From positions 62,001 through 126,000 of the forward strand of contig JAIYBC010000004.1 of NCBI GenBank assembly GCA_027488845.1: DNA of 64,000 bases, read 5' to 3'. Position 1 is the first letter of the stretch, and each line of letters starts with the position of its first letter. Source of the DNA: Verrucomicrobiales bacterium (GTDB lineage Bacteria; Verrucomicrobiota; Verrucomicrobiia; Limisphaerales; UBA9464). This document shows positions 43,759 to 50,475 of this stretch, piece after piece. Position numbers and translations under genes: made by a program. Under the pieces are notes generated by a model. That model worked only from the letters and a program-made list of their open reading frames with translations, did no database searches and was not told where the DNA came from.

Positions 43759-44964
43759 GTGGCCGAGCCCGTCCCGAAATCCGACTTCGACGCCGTCCTC
43801 GGGCAACGCCTCGGGGAACTGCGGAACGCCGGCCTCTGGCGGGAACTCCGTCGGGTCGGCGCCGTCGACGGCACCTCGATCGTCGTCGACGGACGCCGGC
43901 TCCGGAACTTCGCCGGCAACGACTACCTCGGCCTCGCCGCCCATCCCGACCTCGCCGAGGCCGCCGGCCGCGCCCTGCGCGACTTCGGCGCCGGTTCCAC
44001 CGCCTCCCGACTGATCTCCGGCTCGCTCGACGTCCACCACCGTCTCGAGGAACGGATCGCCGACCTCAAGGGACTGCCGGCCGCCGTCGCCTTCAGCACC
44101 GGCCACGCCGCCGCCATGGGCACCATCCCGGCCCTCGTCGGCGGCGGTGACATCGTGGTCCTCGACCGGCTCGTGCACGCCTGCTGCGTCGACGCCGCCC
44201 GGCTCTCCGGGGCCACGCTCCGGGTCTTCCGCCACAACGACGTCGACGACCTCGACCGCATCCTCCGCTGGTGCGCCGCCCGCCCCCGCTCCGCCGACGG
44301 CGGACCCCGCGTGCTCGTCGTCACCGAGAGCCTGTTCTCCATGGACGGCGACGTCGCCCCGCTCGCCGACATCGTCGCCTGCAAGGAGCGCCACGGCGCC
44401 TGGCTCATGGTCGACGAGGCCCACGCCACCGGCGTCGTCGGCCCCCAGGGCGCCGGCTGGGTCGCACGCCTCGGGCTCACGGACCGGGTCGAGGTCCAGA
44501 TGGGCACGCTGGGGAAGGCCGTCGGCGCCTCCGGCGGGTTCATCGCGGGTTCGCGCCGGCTCGCCGACATGCTGGTCAACCGCGCCCGCACCTTCCTCTT
44601 CTCCACCGCACCCGTCCCCGCCGCAGCAGCGGCCGCTGCCGCCGGAATCGGGCTCGCAGCCGGCCCCGAGGGCGACCTCCGCCGCGGACGACTCGAGTCG
44701 AACATCGCCGCCGCCCTCGCCCACGTACGGAGCGCCGGATTCGAACCCCGTTCGGAATCGCAGATACTCCCGCTGCTCGTCGGCGCGGAGTCCGCGGCGG
44801 TCTCCCTCTCCCGCCGGCTCCTCGACGCCGGCATCCTCGCCCCGGCCATCCGCTATCCCACCGTCGCCCGCGGCCAGGCCCGCATCCGTCTCACGCTCTC
44901 CGCCGCCCACACCCCCGACGACCTCCGCCACCTCGGTGAAGCCCTCGTGATTCGTGATTCGTGA
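43759..44964 (+). CDS. bioF: 8-amino-7-oxononanoate synthase
   Basis: 401 residues of the alpha-oxoamine synthase family. FAGNDYLGLAAHPDLAEA, GSTASRLISGSLDVHHRLEE and VDEAHATGVVGPQGAG are diagnostic; the PLP-binding lysine is in MGTLGKAVGASGG. It joins pimeloyl thioester and alanine. The start is a GTG. The last five codons and the stop (44947-44964) lie inside a GTGATTC heptamer array, so the exact C-terminus depends on repeat number. Confidence 0.93.
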   Translation: MAEPVPKSDFDAVLGQRLGELRNAGLWRELRRVGAVDGTSIVVDGRRLRNFAGNDYLGLAAHPDLAEAAGRALRDFGAGSTASRLISGSLDVHHRLEERIADLKGLPAAVAFSTGHAAAMGTIPALVGGGDIVVLDRLVHACCVDAARLSGATLRVFRHNDVDDLDRILRWCAARPRSADGGPRVLVVTESLFSMDGDVAPLADIVACKERHGAWLMVDEAHATGVVGPQGAGWVARLGLTDRVEVQMGTLGKAVGASGGFIAGSRRLADMLVNRARTFLFSTAPVPAAAAAAAAGIGLAAGPEGDLRRGRLESNIAAALAHVRSAGFEPRSESQILPLLVGAESAAVSLSRRLLDAGILAPAIRYPTVARGQARIRLTLSAAHTPDDLRHLGEALVIRDS

Positions 44965-44988
44965 TTCGTGATTCCAGATTCCAGATTC
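44947..44988. repeat. Heptamer array (GTGATTC)x4 (CAGATTC)x2 over the bioF stop
   Basis: Four perfect GTGATTC units (44947-44974) and two CAGATTC units (44975-44988) are in tandem, followed by CCCGAAGCCCGACGCC. The array supplies the last codons and stop of bioF and most of the leader between bioF and bioA. Confidence 0.9.
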
Positions 44989-45023
44989 CCCGAAGCCCGA
45001 CGCCTGAAGCCCACGCCCCCTCG

Positions 45024-46451
45024 ATGCACCCCCTCGCCCGACTCGACCACCGCCACGTCTGGCATCCGTTCACCCAGATGCGCGACTGGCTGAAGTCCGA
45101 GCCGATCGTGCTCGTGAAGGGCCGCGGCACGGTTCTCGAGGACGTCCATGGACGTCGTTTCCTCGACGCCAATTCCTCGATCTGGACCAACCTCCACGGC
45201 CATCGGAACCCCGCCATCGACCGGGCCCTTCGTCGGCAGCTTTCGCAGGTCGCCCACACCTCGTCCCTCGGCTTCGCCTCCGCACCGGCCTCGGAACTCG
45301 CCTCTGAATTGATCCGCCGCGCCCGCGGACCGAAGGGCCAGCCGCGCCTGGAAAAGGTCTTTTTTTCCGACGACGGCTCAACCGCCATCGAGGCCGCCCT
45401 CAAGCTCGCCTCCGAGCACTCCCGACGCGCCGGGATCACGAAGAAGCCGCGCTTCCTCTCCCTGCAGGGCGCCTACCACGGCGACACCGTGGGCGCGGTC
45501 AGCGTCGGACACATAGACCTCTTCCACCGGACCTGGAAGCCGCTCCTGTTCCCCACCGACGCCGTGATGGCGCCGTATTGCTACCGGTGTCCGTTCAACC
45601 GGGCCAAGCCGGAGCGCGCCGACGCGCGGACCTGGCGGAAGTGCGGATGGGAATGCGTCTCCAAGGTCGAGGACCGCTTCGCCAAGGCGACCCGCGCCGG
45701 GAAGCCCTACACCGCCTTCATCGTGGAACCGGCCATCCAGGGTGCCGCCGGCATGGTCCCGCAGCCCGAAGGCTGGCTGCCCCGCGTCGCCGAGATCGCC
45801 CGCGCCCACCGGGCGCTGCTGATCGCCGACGAGGTCATGACCGGCTTCGGCCGCACCGGCACCGGGTTCCGGTCCGGACCGCGGTTCCACACCTTCGCCG
45901 CCCAGCGCCAAGGCGTGGTCCCCGACCTCGTGGCCGTGGCGAAGGGCCTGACCGGCGGGTACCTCCCGATGGCGGCGACCCTCGCCACGCAGGAGGTCTT
46001 CGACTCCTTCCTCGGCGACTACACCGAGTTCCGGACCTTCTTCCACGGCCACAGCTACACCGGCAACCAACTCGGCGCCGCCGCCTCGCTCGCCAGCCTT
46101 GCCCTGCTCGCCGATCCCGCCGGCGTCGCCCGCCGACGCGCGCTCGAGGAGCGCCTCGCCCGCCGGCTCGAGCTCCTGTGGCGGCACCCGCAGGTCGGCG
46201 ACATCCGACGCGAAGGCCTCGTGGTCGGCGTCGAACTGGTCCGCGACTGGCGCACCCGGGAGCCGATCCCCCTGGAGCAACGCGCCGGGATCCGGGTTTG
46301 CGAGGCCATGTCCCGCCGCGGCGTCCTCACCCGTCCCATCGGCAGCGTCGTCGTGCTGATGCCGCCCTACTGCACCACTCCGACCCAACTGGACCGAATG
46401 GTGTCCGCACTCGACGAGGCGGTCGCGGAGGTGTTTCCAAGAGGCGCATGA
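45024..46451 (+). CDS. bioA: Adenosylmethionine-8-amino-7-oxononanoate transaminase
   Basis: 475 residues, class III aminotransferase. DHRHVWHPFTQMRDW at the start, DANSSIWTNLHGHRNP, FFSDDGSTAIEAALK, GAYHGDTVGAVSVG and the PLP lysine in VAVAKGLTGGY identify BioA. It makes 7,8-diaminopelargonate using S-adenosylmethionine as amino donor. A cysteine-rich insert (YCYRCPFNRAKP ... KCGWEC) is present, as in the longer BioA subtype. It overlaps yjbQ by ATGA. bioB and bioD are not in this window. Confidence 0.93.
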   Translation: MHPLARLDHRHVWHPFTQMRDWLKSEPIVLVKGRGTVLEDVHGRRFLDANSSIWTNLHGHRNPAIDRALRRQLSQVAHTSSLGFASAPASELASELIRRARGPKGQPRLEKVFFSDDGSTAIEAALKLASEHSRRAGITKKPRFLSLQGAYHGDTVGAVSVGHIDLFHRTWKPLLFPTDAVMAPYCYRCPFNRAKPERADARTWRKCGWECVSKVEDRFAKATRAGKPYTAFIVEPAIQGAAGMVPQPEGWLPRVAEIARAHRALLIADEVMTGFGRTGTGFRSGPRFHTFAAQRQGVVPDLVAVAKGLTGGYLPMAATLATQEVFDSFLGDYTEFRTFFHGHSYTGNQLGAAASLASLALLADPAGVARRRALEERLARRLELLWRHPQVGDIRREGLVVGVELVRDWRTREPIPLEQRAGIRVCEAMSRRGVLTRPIGSVVVLMPPYCTTPTQLDRMVSALDEAVAEVFPRGA

Positions 46452-46867
46452 AGCAGCAGCAGGAAACGCTTCGTCTCCGGTCCCGTGGACGCGGCCTCGC
46501 GGAGATCACCGAGGCCGTCGCGGCGGTGATCCGTGTCTCCGGAATCCGCACCGGCCTCGCCACGTTGCACCTGCGACACACCTCCGCCTCGCTGTTGATC
46601 CAGGAGAACGCCGACCCCGATGTGCGCCGCGACCTCGAGGCGTGGTTCTCACGGCTCGTCGTGGATGGGGACCGCCTCTTCGTCCACACGATGGAAGGTC
46701 CCGACGACATGTCGGCGCATGTCCGTACGGCGTTGACCACGGTCAACCTCTCGATCCCCGTCTCCGATGGCCGGATGGTCCTCGGCACCTGGCAGGGAAT
46801 CTACCTGTGGGAACACCGCACCCATCCCCACACCCGCGAGCTGGTCGTCCACGTGCTCGGTGAATGA
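46448..46867 (+). CDS. YjbQ family protein (UPF0047)
   Basis: 139 residues with the YjbQ signatures LHLRHTSASLLIQENADPDV and WQGIYLWEHR. Members form trimers with a three-histidine metal site; E. coli YjbQ has weak thiamine-phosphate synthase activity, but the natural role is not settled. Its start overlaps the bioA stop (46448-46451, ATGA), making it the last gene of the run. Confidence 0.85.
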   Translation: MKQQQETLRLRSRGRGLAEITEAVAAVIRVSGIRTGLATLHLRHTSASLLIQENADPDVRRDLEAWFSRLVVDGDRLFVHTMEGPDDMSAHVRTALTTVNLSIPVSDGRMVLGTWQGIYLWEHRTHPHTRELVVHVLGE

Positions 46868-46895
46868 GGCGGACCTTTTGAGCCACGGCGGACAC

Positions 46896-46932
46896 GACCT
46901 GTGGCCATGACCTGTGGCCATGACCTGTGGCC
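46896..46932. repeat. 13-bp tandem repeat GACCTGTGGCCAT, about 2.9 copies
   Basis: Two full units (46896-46908 and 46909-46921) and an 11-base partial unit (46922-46932) lie between yjbQ and the convergent DUF2238 gene. It is followed by the GATTC / AGCCCGACGCC composite repeat (46946-46998). Confidence 0.8.
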
Positions 46933-46959
46933 GCGACCGCCGGGTCATGGATTCGAAAT

Positions 46960-47631
46960 TCACGATTTCCCGACTCCTGAAGCCCGACGCCCGACGCCTC
47001 GCGCTTCCATCTGCCGGTCCTGGAGACGCGAGAACACCACCAGGGCCGACACCGATCCGATCAGCGCGAGGAACATGTCCGACTGGGTGTCCCAGGGATC
47101 GCCCTGCGTCCCGAGGAACTCTTCCGCCCCTTGGCCCAGTGCCAATGCCGCGGCCCATTCGACCAGCTCGTACACCGCGCTGATCGCGAGGACGACGCAG
47201 ACCACCAGGAACACCAGCATCTTCCCACGACGGACGTGGCCGCCGCCGAGCAGGATCTCCCGCGCCACCAAGGCGGGCACGAGCCCCTGGAAGAAGTGGC
47301 CGATCTTGTCGTAGGGATTGCGGTGCAGCCCGAACGCCTCGGCGATCCAGGTCCCGAGCGGCACCCGAGCGTAGGTGTAGGCGCCTCCGAGGATCAGGAC
47401 GAGCGCATGAGCCGCGATCAGGCCGTACAGGATCGGCGTCAGCTCCTTCCGACGGCGCGTCGCCCACATCAACGGGAAAGCCACAAGGGCGGGCAGCACT
47501 TCGAGGAACCAGGTCAGCCGGTCGAACGGCGAGACACCCGACACGACCAGCGCCACCGCCACGATTCCGGTGCCGAAAAGCAGGGTCGTGTTCCGCACCA
47601 GCCGGTTTTCCCCGGAAGTTCCCTTGTCCAC
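46960..47631 (-). CDS. DUF2238-family membrane protein
   Basis: About 223 residues with five to six hydrophobic segments (LLFGTGIVAVALVVSG, LEVLPALVAFPLMWA, ILYGLIAAHALVLILGGAYTY and others). The loops FGLHRNPYDKIGHFFQGLVPAL and DPWDTQSDMFLALIGS are the DUF2238/YjdF signatures. Function is unknown. The start is uncertain; GTG 47631 removes 36 residues that derive from the 197-bp repeat upstream. The C-terminal residues are coded by a GCCCGAC heptamer pair (46982-46995), so the end of the protein is repeat-derived. Confidence 0.72.
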   Translation of the reverse strand: MDKGTSGENRLVRNTTLLFGTGIVAVALVVSGVSPFDRLTWFLEVLPALVAFPLMWATRRRKELTPILYGLIAAHALVLILGGAYTYARVPLGTWIAEAFGLHRNPYDKIGHFFQGLVPALVAREILLGGGHVRRGKMLVFLVVCVVLAISAVYELVEWAAALALGQGAEEFLGTQGDPWDTQSDMFLALIGSVSALVVFSRLQDRQMEARGVGRRASGVGKS

Positions 47632-47699
47632 GTCGCGGACCGTCGAAGACGTCCGTCCCGAAGTCGACGGCAAACGCGGACGGATCCGGGAGCCCTGAA

Positions 47700-47896
47700 G
47701 CCTGGCGCCATCCCCGACGGAATCCGACACGGATTCCACGGATGGACTCGGGCCGGACCTCGGCCGCCCCAGCTCCGGGCCCCCGGCTCATCCGCTCCCT
47801 GTCCTGGCGGAAGCCAATTCCAACGCCAGCTCCCGAAGTCCTACCGACTCCATGCCGTGACGGATCGGGTGCCGACCCGCGCCACCGTGGACCACC
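47700..47896. repeat. 197-bp direct repeat, copy A (ATPase 3' remnant)
   Basis: It matches copy B (48438-48634) with nine mismatches (about 95% identity) and no gaps. In copy B the sequence encodes the last 36 codons of the DUF4143 ATPase and its downstream region. In copy A the same minus-strand frame is still open through HGGAGRHPIRHGMESVGLRE to the TGA stop, but no upstream ATPase body is present. Copy A is therefore a truncated gene end. Confidence 0.88.
47787..47896 (-). pseudogene. Remnant of a second DUF4143 ATPase 3' end
   Basis: The minus-strand frame codes a 36-residue tail nearly identical to that of the intact ATPase at 48526-49704, with the same stop codon context. Upstream of 47896 similarity stops abruptly and the frame soon meets a stop. 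This indicates that another copy of the ATPase gene, or a duplicated tail, was here before. Confidence 0.65.
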
Positions 47897-47949
47897 CGTC
47901 TCCAGTTCCGAACAAAGGCCACGACGGGCGTCGAGCAGAAGTGCAGCAA

Positions 47950-48420
47950 TCAAACCGAAGGGCCGTCGGGACTCGTTGCATCTCCCGCATTGGGCAGCTG
48001 ATTGAAGGTCCCACGGGCATATCGCAGTTCCATCCGGTTCCAGTGTGGCGGCTCCGGCATCTGGGGAAGGATCGCCGCGAACCATCTGTCCGTGAGGATC
48101 TCGATCTCCGCGTCGGGAAGCGGCACCGGGCCACGCCCGCGACCTCCGTCCCGGACACTGTTGCTTCGGACCAGACACCGGATCACAGCCCGCATGGCGC
48201 TTTCACGGGAAATGCCTCGCGACTCGACGACCAAACGGCCCTCGAGACGAGAGAAGGCCGCGATCCGTCGGGGTTGGGGCGACTTCGTGGCGTTCGACAA
48301 CCGCACGATCTCGACCCCGTCCAAAAGCTCACCGGGAAGCACTCTCAGGAACGCGCGAAGCTCGCCCGGCGAGAACGCGTGCGGCGGATGGGCTTCAATC
48401 CTGTCGATGGTGATCTTCAT
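47950..48420 (-). CDS. Hypothetical protein between the direct repeats, 156 aa
   Basis: I do not recognise the family. It opens MKITIDRIEAHPPHAFSPGE, has an Arg-rich middle (AFSRLEGRLVVESRGISRES) and a more acidic C-terminal half (DAEIEILTDRWFAAILPQMP). No signal peptide, membrane segment or enzyme motif is seen. It fills most of the 541 bases between the two 197-bp direct repeats, directly downstream of the ATPase. It may be an accessory gene acquired or duplicated along with the ATPase. Confidence 0.55.
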   Translation of the reverse strand: MKITIDRIEAHPPHAFSPGELRAFLRVLPGELLDGVEIVRLSNATKSPQPRRIAAFSRLEGRLVVESRGISRESAMRAVIRCLVRSNSVRDGGRGRGPVPLPDAEIEILTDRWFAAILPQMPEPPHWNRMELRYARGTFNQLPNAGDATSPDGPSV

Positions 48421-48437
48421 CGTTCCGACCGCCGTCA

Positions 48438-48634
48438 GCCTGGCACCATCCCCTACGGATTCCGACACGGATTCCACGGATGGACTCGGGCCGGACTTCG
48501 GCCGCCCCGGCTCCGGGCCCCTGGCTCATCCGCTCCCTGTCCTGGCGGAAGCCAATTCCAACGACAGCTCCCGAAGTCCTACCGACTCCATGCCGTGACG
48601 GATCGGGTGCCGGCCCTCGCCACCGTGGACCACC
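48438..48634. repeat. 197-bp direct repeat, copy B (ATPase 3' end)
   Basis: This copy overlaps the last 36 codons of the ATPase gene (48526-48634) and 88 bases downstream of its stop. See copy A at 47700-47896; the spacing between copies is exactly 738 bases. Confidence 0.88.
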
Positions 48635-49704
48635 AGTCGCCGAGCCGGCTGAAGGTCCTCGCAGGCCTCGTGGAATCCCCGGGATGGCGAGGCACCTTCG
48701 CTGCGCTTCACCTCGACGGCCCAGCGCTCCCCTCCCGGGAGTTCCAGGACCAAGTCCACCTCGGCGCCACCCGAGGTCCGGTAGAAGCCCGGCACCGTCC
48801 CCGACGGCGCCACTCCGATCAACGTCTCGGCCACGAATCCTTCCCAACTGCCGCCGACGACCGGGTGTCCGAGCAACGGTTCGAGGCCTGGGATGTTGAG
48901 GAGCGCATGAACGAGGCCGCTGTCCCGGATGAAGACCTTGGGCGACTTCACCAACCGTTTACCGGCGTTGACGTGGTAGGGCTGAAGACGGCGAACGAGC
49001 AGCAGATCCACGAGTAGATCGGTGTAGCGAGCCACCGTCTGACCGCTGATCTCGAGGCCCGCGGCTAGGCGGGCCGCGTTGTGGACCCCTCCCTGTCCAT
49101 GGGCCAGCATCGTCCAGAATCGACGTAGTGTCTCCGATGGGATCCGGGGCCCCAGTTGGGGGATCTCCTGCTCGAGGTAGGTCCGGATGAGATCGTCCCG
49201 CCACGCAAGGCTGATGCGGTCGTCCGTCGCCAGGAAGCTATCCGGGAATCCGCCGCGCAACCAAAGTCTCTCCTGCTGGTCGAGCGGGGTCTCCAGGACG
49301 TTGAGGGAACCTAGTTCGATGAACGTGATTCGTCCCGCAAGGCTCTCCCCGCTCTGGCGCAGCAGCTCGAAGGAGGCCGATCCGAGGATCAGAAACCGTC
49401 CGTGCCGTAGGCCTTCGCGACGACCTTCGTCGATGACGCCTCGAAGGATCGGAAACAGGCCCGGAACGCGGTGGATCTCGTCGAGGATCACCAGTCGGTC
49501 CCGAAGCAACGCGAAGAACTCCGCCGGTTCCGACAGCTTGGCCACGTCGGCGGGTTTCTGAAGATCCAGATAGACCGCATCTCTCTCCTGGGCCAAGGCC
49601 AACGCCAATGTCGTCTTGCCAATCTGCCTCGGCCCCAACAAAGCCACCGCCGCCTGCCGGGAAAGGGCTTCCTTCACCGTCAGCAATGCTCTCCGAGCCA
49701 ACAT
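48526..49704 (-). CDS. AAA-type ATPase with DUF4143 domain
   Basis: 392 residues. Walker A is GPRQIGKTT (24-32, K30) and Walker B is LVILDEIHR; sensor-like GSASFELLRQSGESLAGR follows. The C-terminal half is DUF4143, including a PD-(D/E)XK-like nuclease core (SGGAEVDLVLELPGG, WAVEVKRSEG), as in many members. These ATPases are common, often multi-copy, orphan genes with unknown function. The ATG at 49704 fits the family; an in-frame ATG at 49743 lies beyond an inverted repeat (49706-49740). The 3' end falls in the 197-bp repeat. Confidence 0.85.
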   Translation of the reverse strand: MLARRALLTVKEALSRQAAVALLGPRQIGKTTLALALAQERDAVYLDLQKPADVAKLSEPAEFFALLRDRLVILDEIHRVPGLFPILRGVIDEGRREGLRHGRFLILGSASFELLRQSGESLAGRITFIELGSLNVLETPLDQQERLWLRGGFPDSFLATDDRISLAWRDDLIRTYLEQEIPQLGPRIPSETLRRFWTMLAHGQGGVHNAARLAAGLEISGQTVARYTDLLVDLLLVRRLQPYHVNAGKRLVKSPKVFIRDSGLVHALLNIPGLEPLLGHPVVGGSWEGFVAETLIGVAPSGTVPGFYRTSGGAEVDLVLELPGGERWAVEVKRSEGASPSRGFHEACEDLQPARRLVVHGGEGRHPIRHGMESVGLRELSLELASARTGSG

Positions 49705-49705
49705 C

Positions 49706-49740
49706 CTTGTAAATCTTCCACGCCATGGAAGATTTGCAAG
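49706..49740. repeat. 15-bp inverted repeat at the ATPase start
   Basis: CTTGTAAATCTTCCA (49706-49720) and TGGAAGATTTGCAAG (49726-49740) pair at 14 of 15 positions around CGCCA. It lies directly upstream of the ATPase ATG at 49704 and is much richer in A+T than its surroundings. It may be an operator, an mRNA hairpin hiding the start region, or an insertion end. Confidence 0.75.
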
Positions 49741-49803
49741 CATCCACCATGCTCAGGCACTGCCTTTATCGGAAATGCTGAACGCCGCTCGACGCCGCTC
49801 TTT

Positions 49804-49824
49804 GCTCCCGGCTCCCTGCTTCCC
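49804..49824. repeat. Heptamer repeat GCTCCC(G/T) next to the response-regulator stop
   Basis: GCTCCCG, GCTCCCT, GCTTCCC in tandem, ending one base before the stop codon of the response regulator gene (49825). It is like the array at the obg end. Confidence 0.65.
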
Positions 49825-50475
49825 TCACCCACTCCGCACATACACCGCCACCGCCTGGGAGCGGCGCTCCACACCGAGCTTGCGGAGGATCTGGGTCATC
49901 TGGTTCCGGACGGTCTTCTCGGAAAGGCCCACCAAGGCCGCGATCTCCTTGTTGGTCTGGCCGTCGGACACCAGATGCAGGATGCGGCGCTCCGCCTCGG
50001 TGAGATGCATCATCGTCCCCGCCACCGGAAGCGCCCCGCCACCCTGCCCCATCACCAGACGCAGGATCTGCGGATGCAGCACCTGCTCCCCATGCGCGAT
50101 GGCCAGCAAGGCGGCCTTCAAGGCCTCCTCGTCGCTTTCCTTCAACAGGTAGCCGTCCACGCCGGCCTCCAGCGCCGCGAAGACCTCCTTGGCGTCCACG
50201 AACGAGGTGAGGATGGTCACCCGACATCCCGGGGCCGCGGCCTTGATCTCGACGATCCGACCGGTGCCGGCCCCGTCGGGCAGACGGAGGTCGAGGACCA
50301 CGAGGTCGGGGAGAAGGGCGCCGGACAAGGCCACGGCCTCCGCACCGGACCGGGCCGCTCCGACGACCTGCATCCGCGGATCGGCGGACAAGATCGACAT
50401 CAGTCCGGCGCGGACAATCGGGTGGTCGTCGACCAGGAGAAGTCGGAGCGTTCGGACGGATTCTGTGGCGTTCAT
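49825..50475 (-). CDS. NarL/LuxR-family response regulator
   Basis: 216 residues. The receiver domain has the acidic pocket LLLVDDHPIVRAG (D16/D17), the phospho-acceptor in LVVLDLRLPDG (D62) and the conserved Lys in YLLKESDE. The C-terminal LuxR helix-turn-helix is LTEAERRILHLVSDGQTNKE and KTVRNQMTQILRKLGV. It would be phosphorylated by the adjacent kinase and then act on unknown promoters. Its start overlaps the kinase stop as ATGA (50472-50475). Confidence 0.92.
   Translation of the reverse strand: MNATESVRTLRLLLVDDHPIVRAGLMSILSADPRMQVVGAARSGAEAVALSGALLPDLVVLDLRLPDGAGTGRIVEIKAAAPGCRVTILTSFVDAKEVFAALEAGVDGYLLKESDEEALKAALLAIAHGEQVLHPQILRLVMGQGGGALPVAGTMMHLTEAERRILHLVSDGQTNKEIAALVGLSEKTVRNQMTQILRKLGVERRSQAVAVYVRSG

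Noticed and set aside
48478..48524. An N-terminal extension (from 48477) of the hypothetical protein, and a like one for the DUF2238 protein.
   Set aside because: Both extensions begin with the same MESVS(D/E)SVGDGARL stretch because they lie in the 197-bp repeats; this is repeat sequence, not conserved protein.
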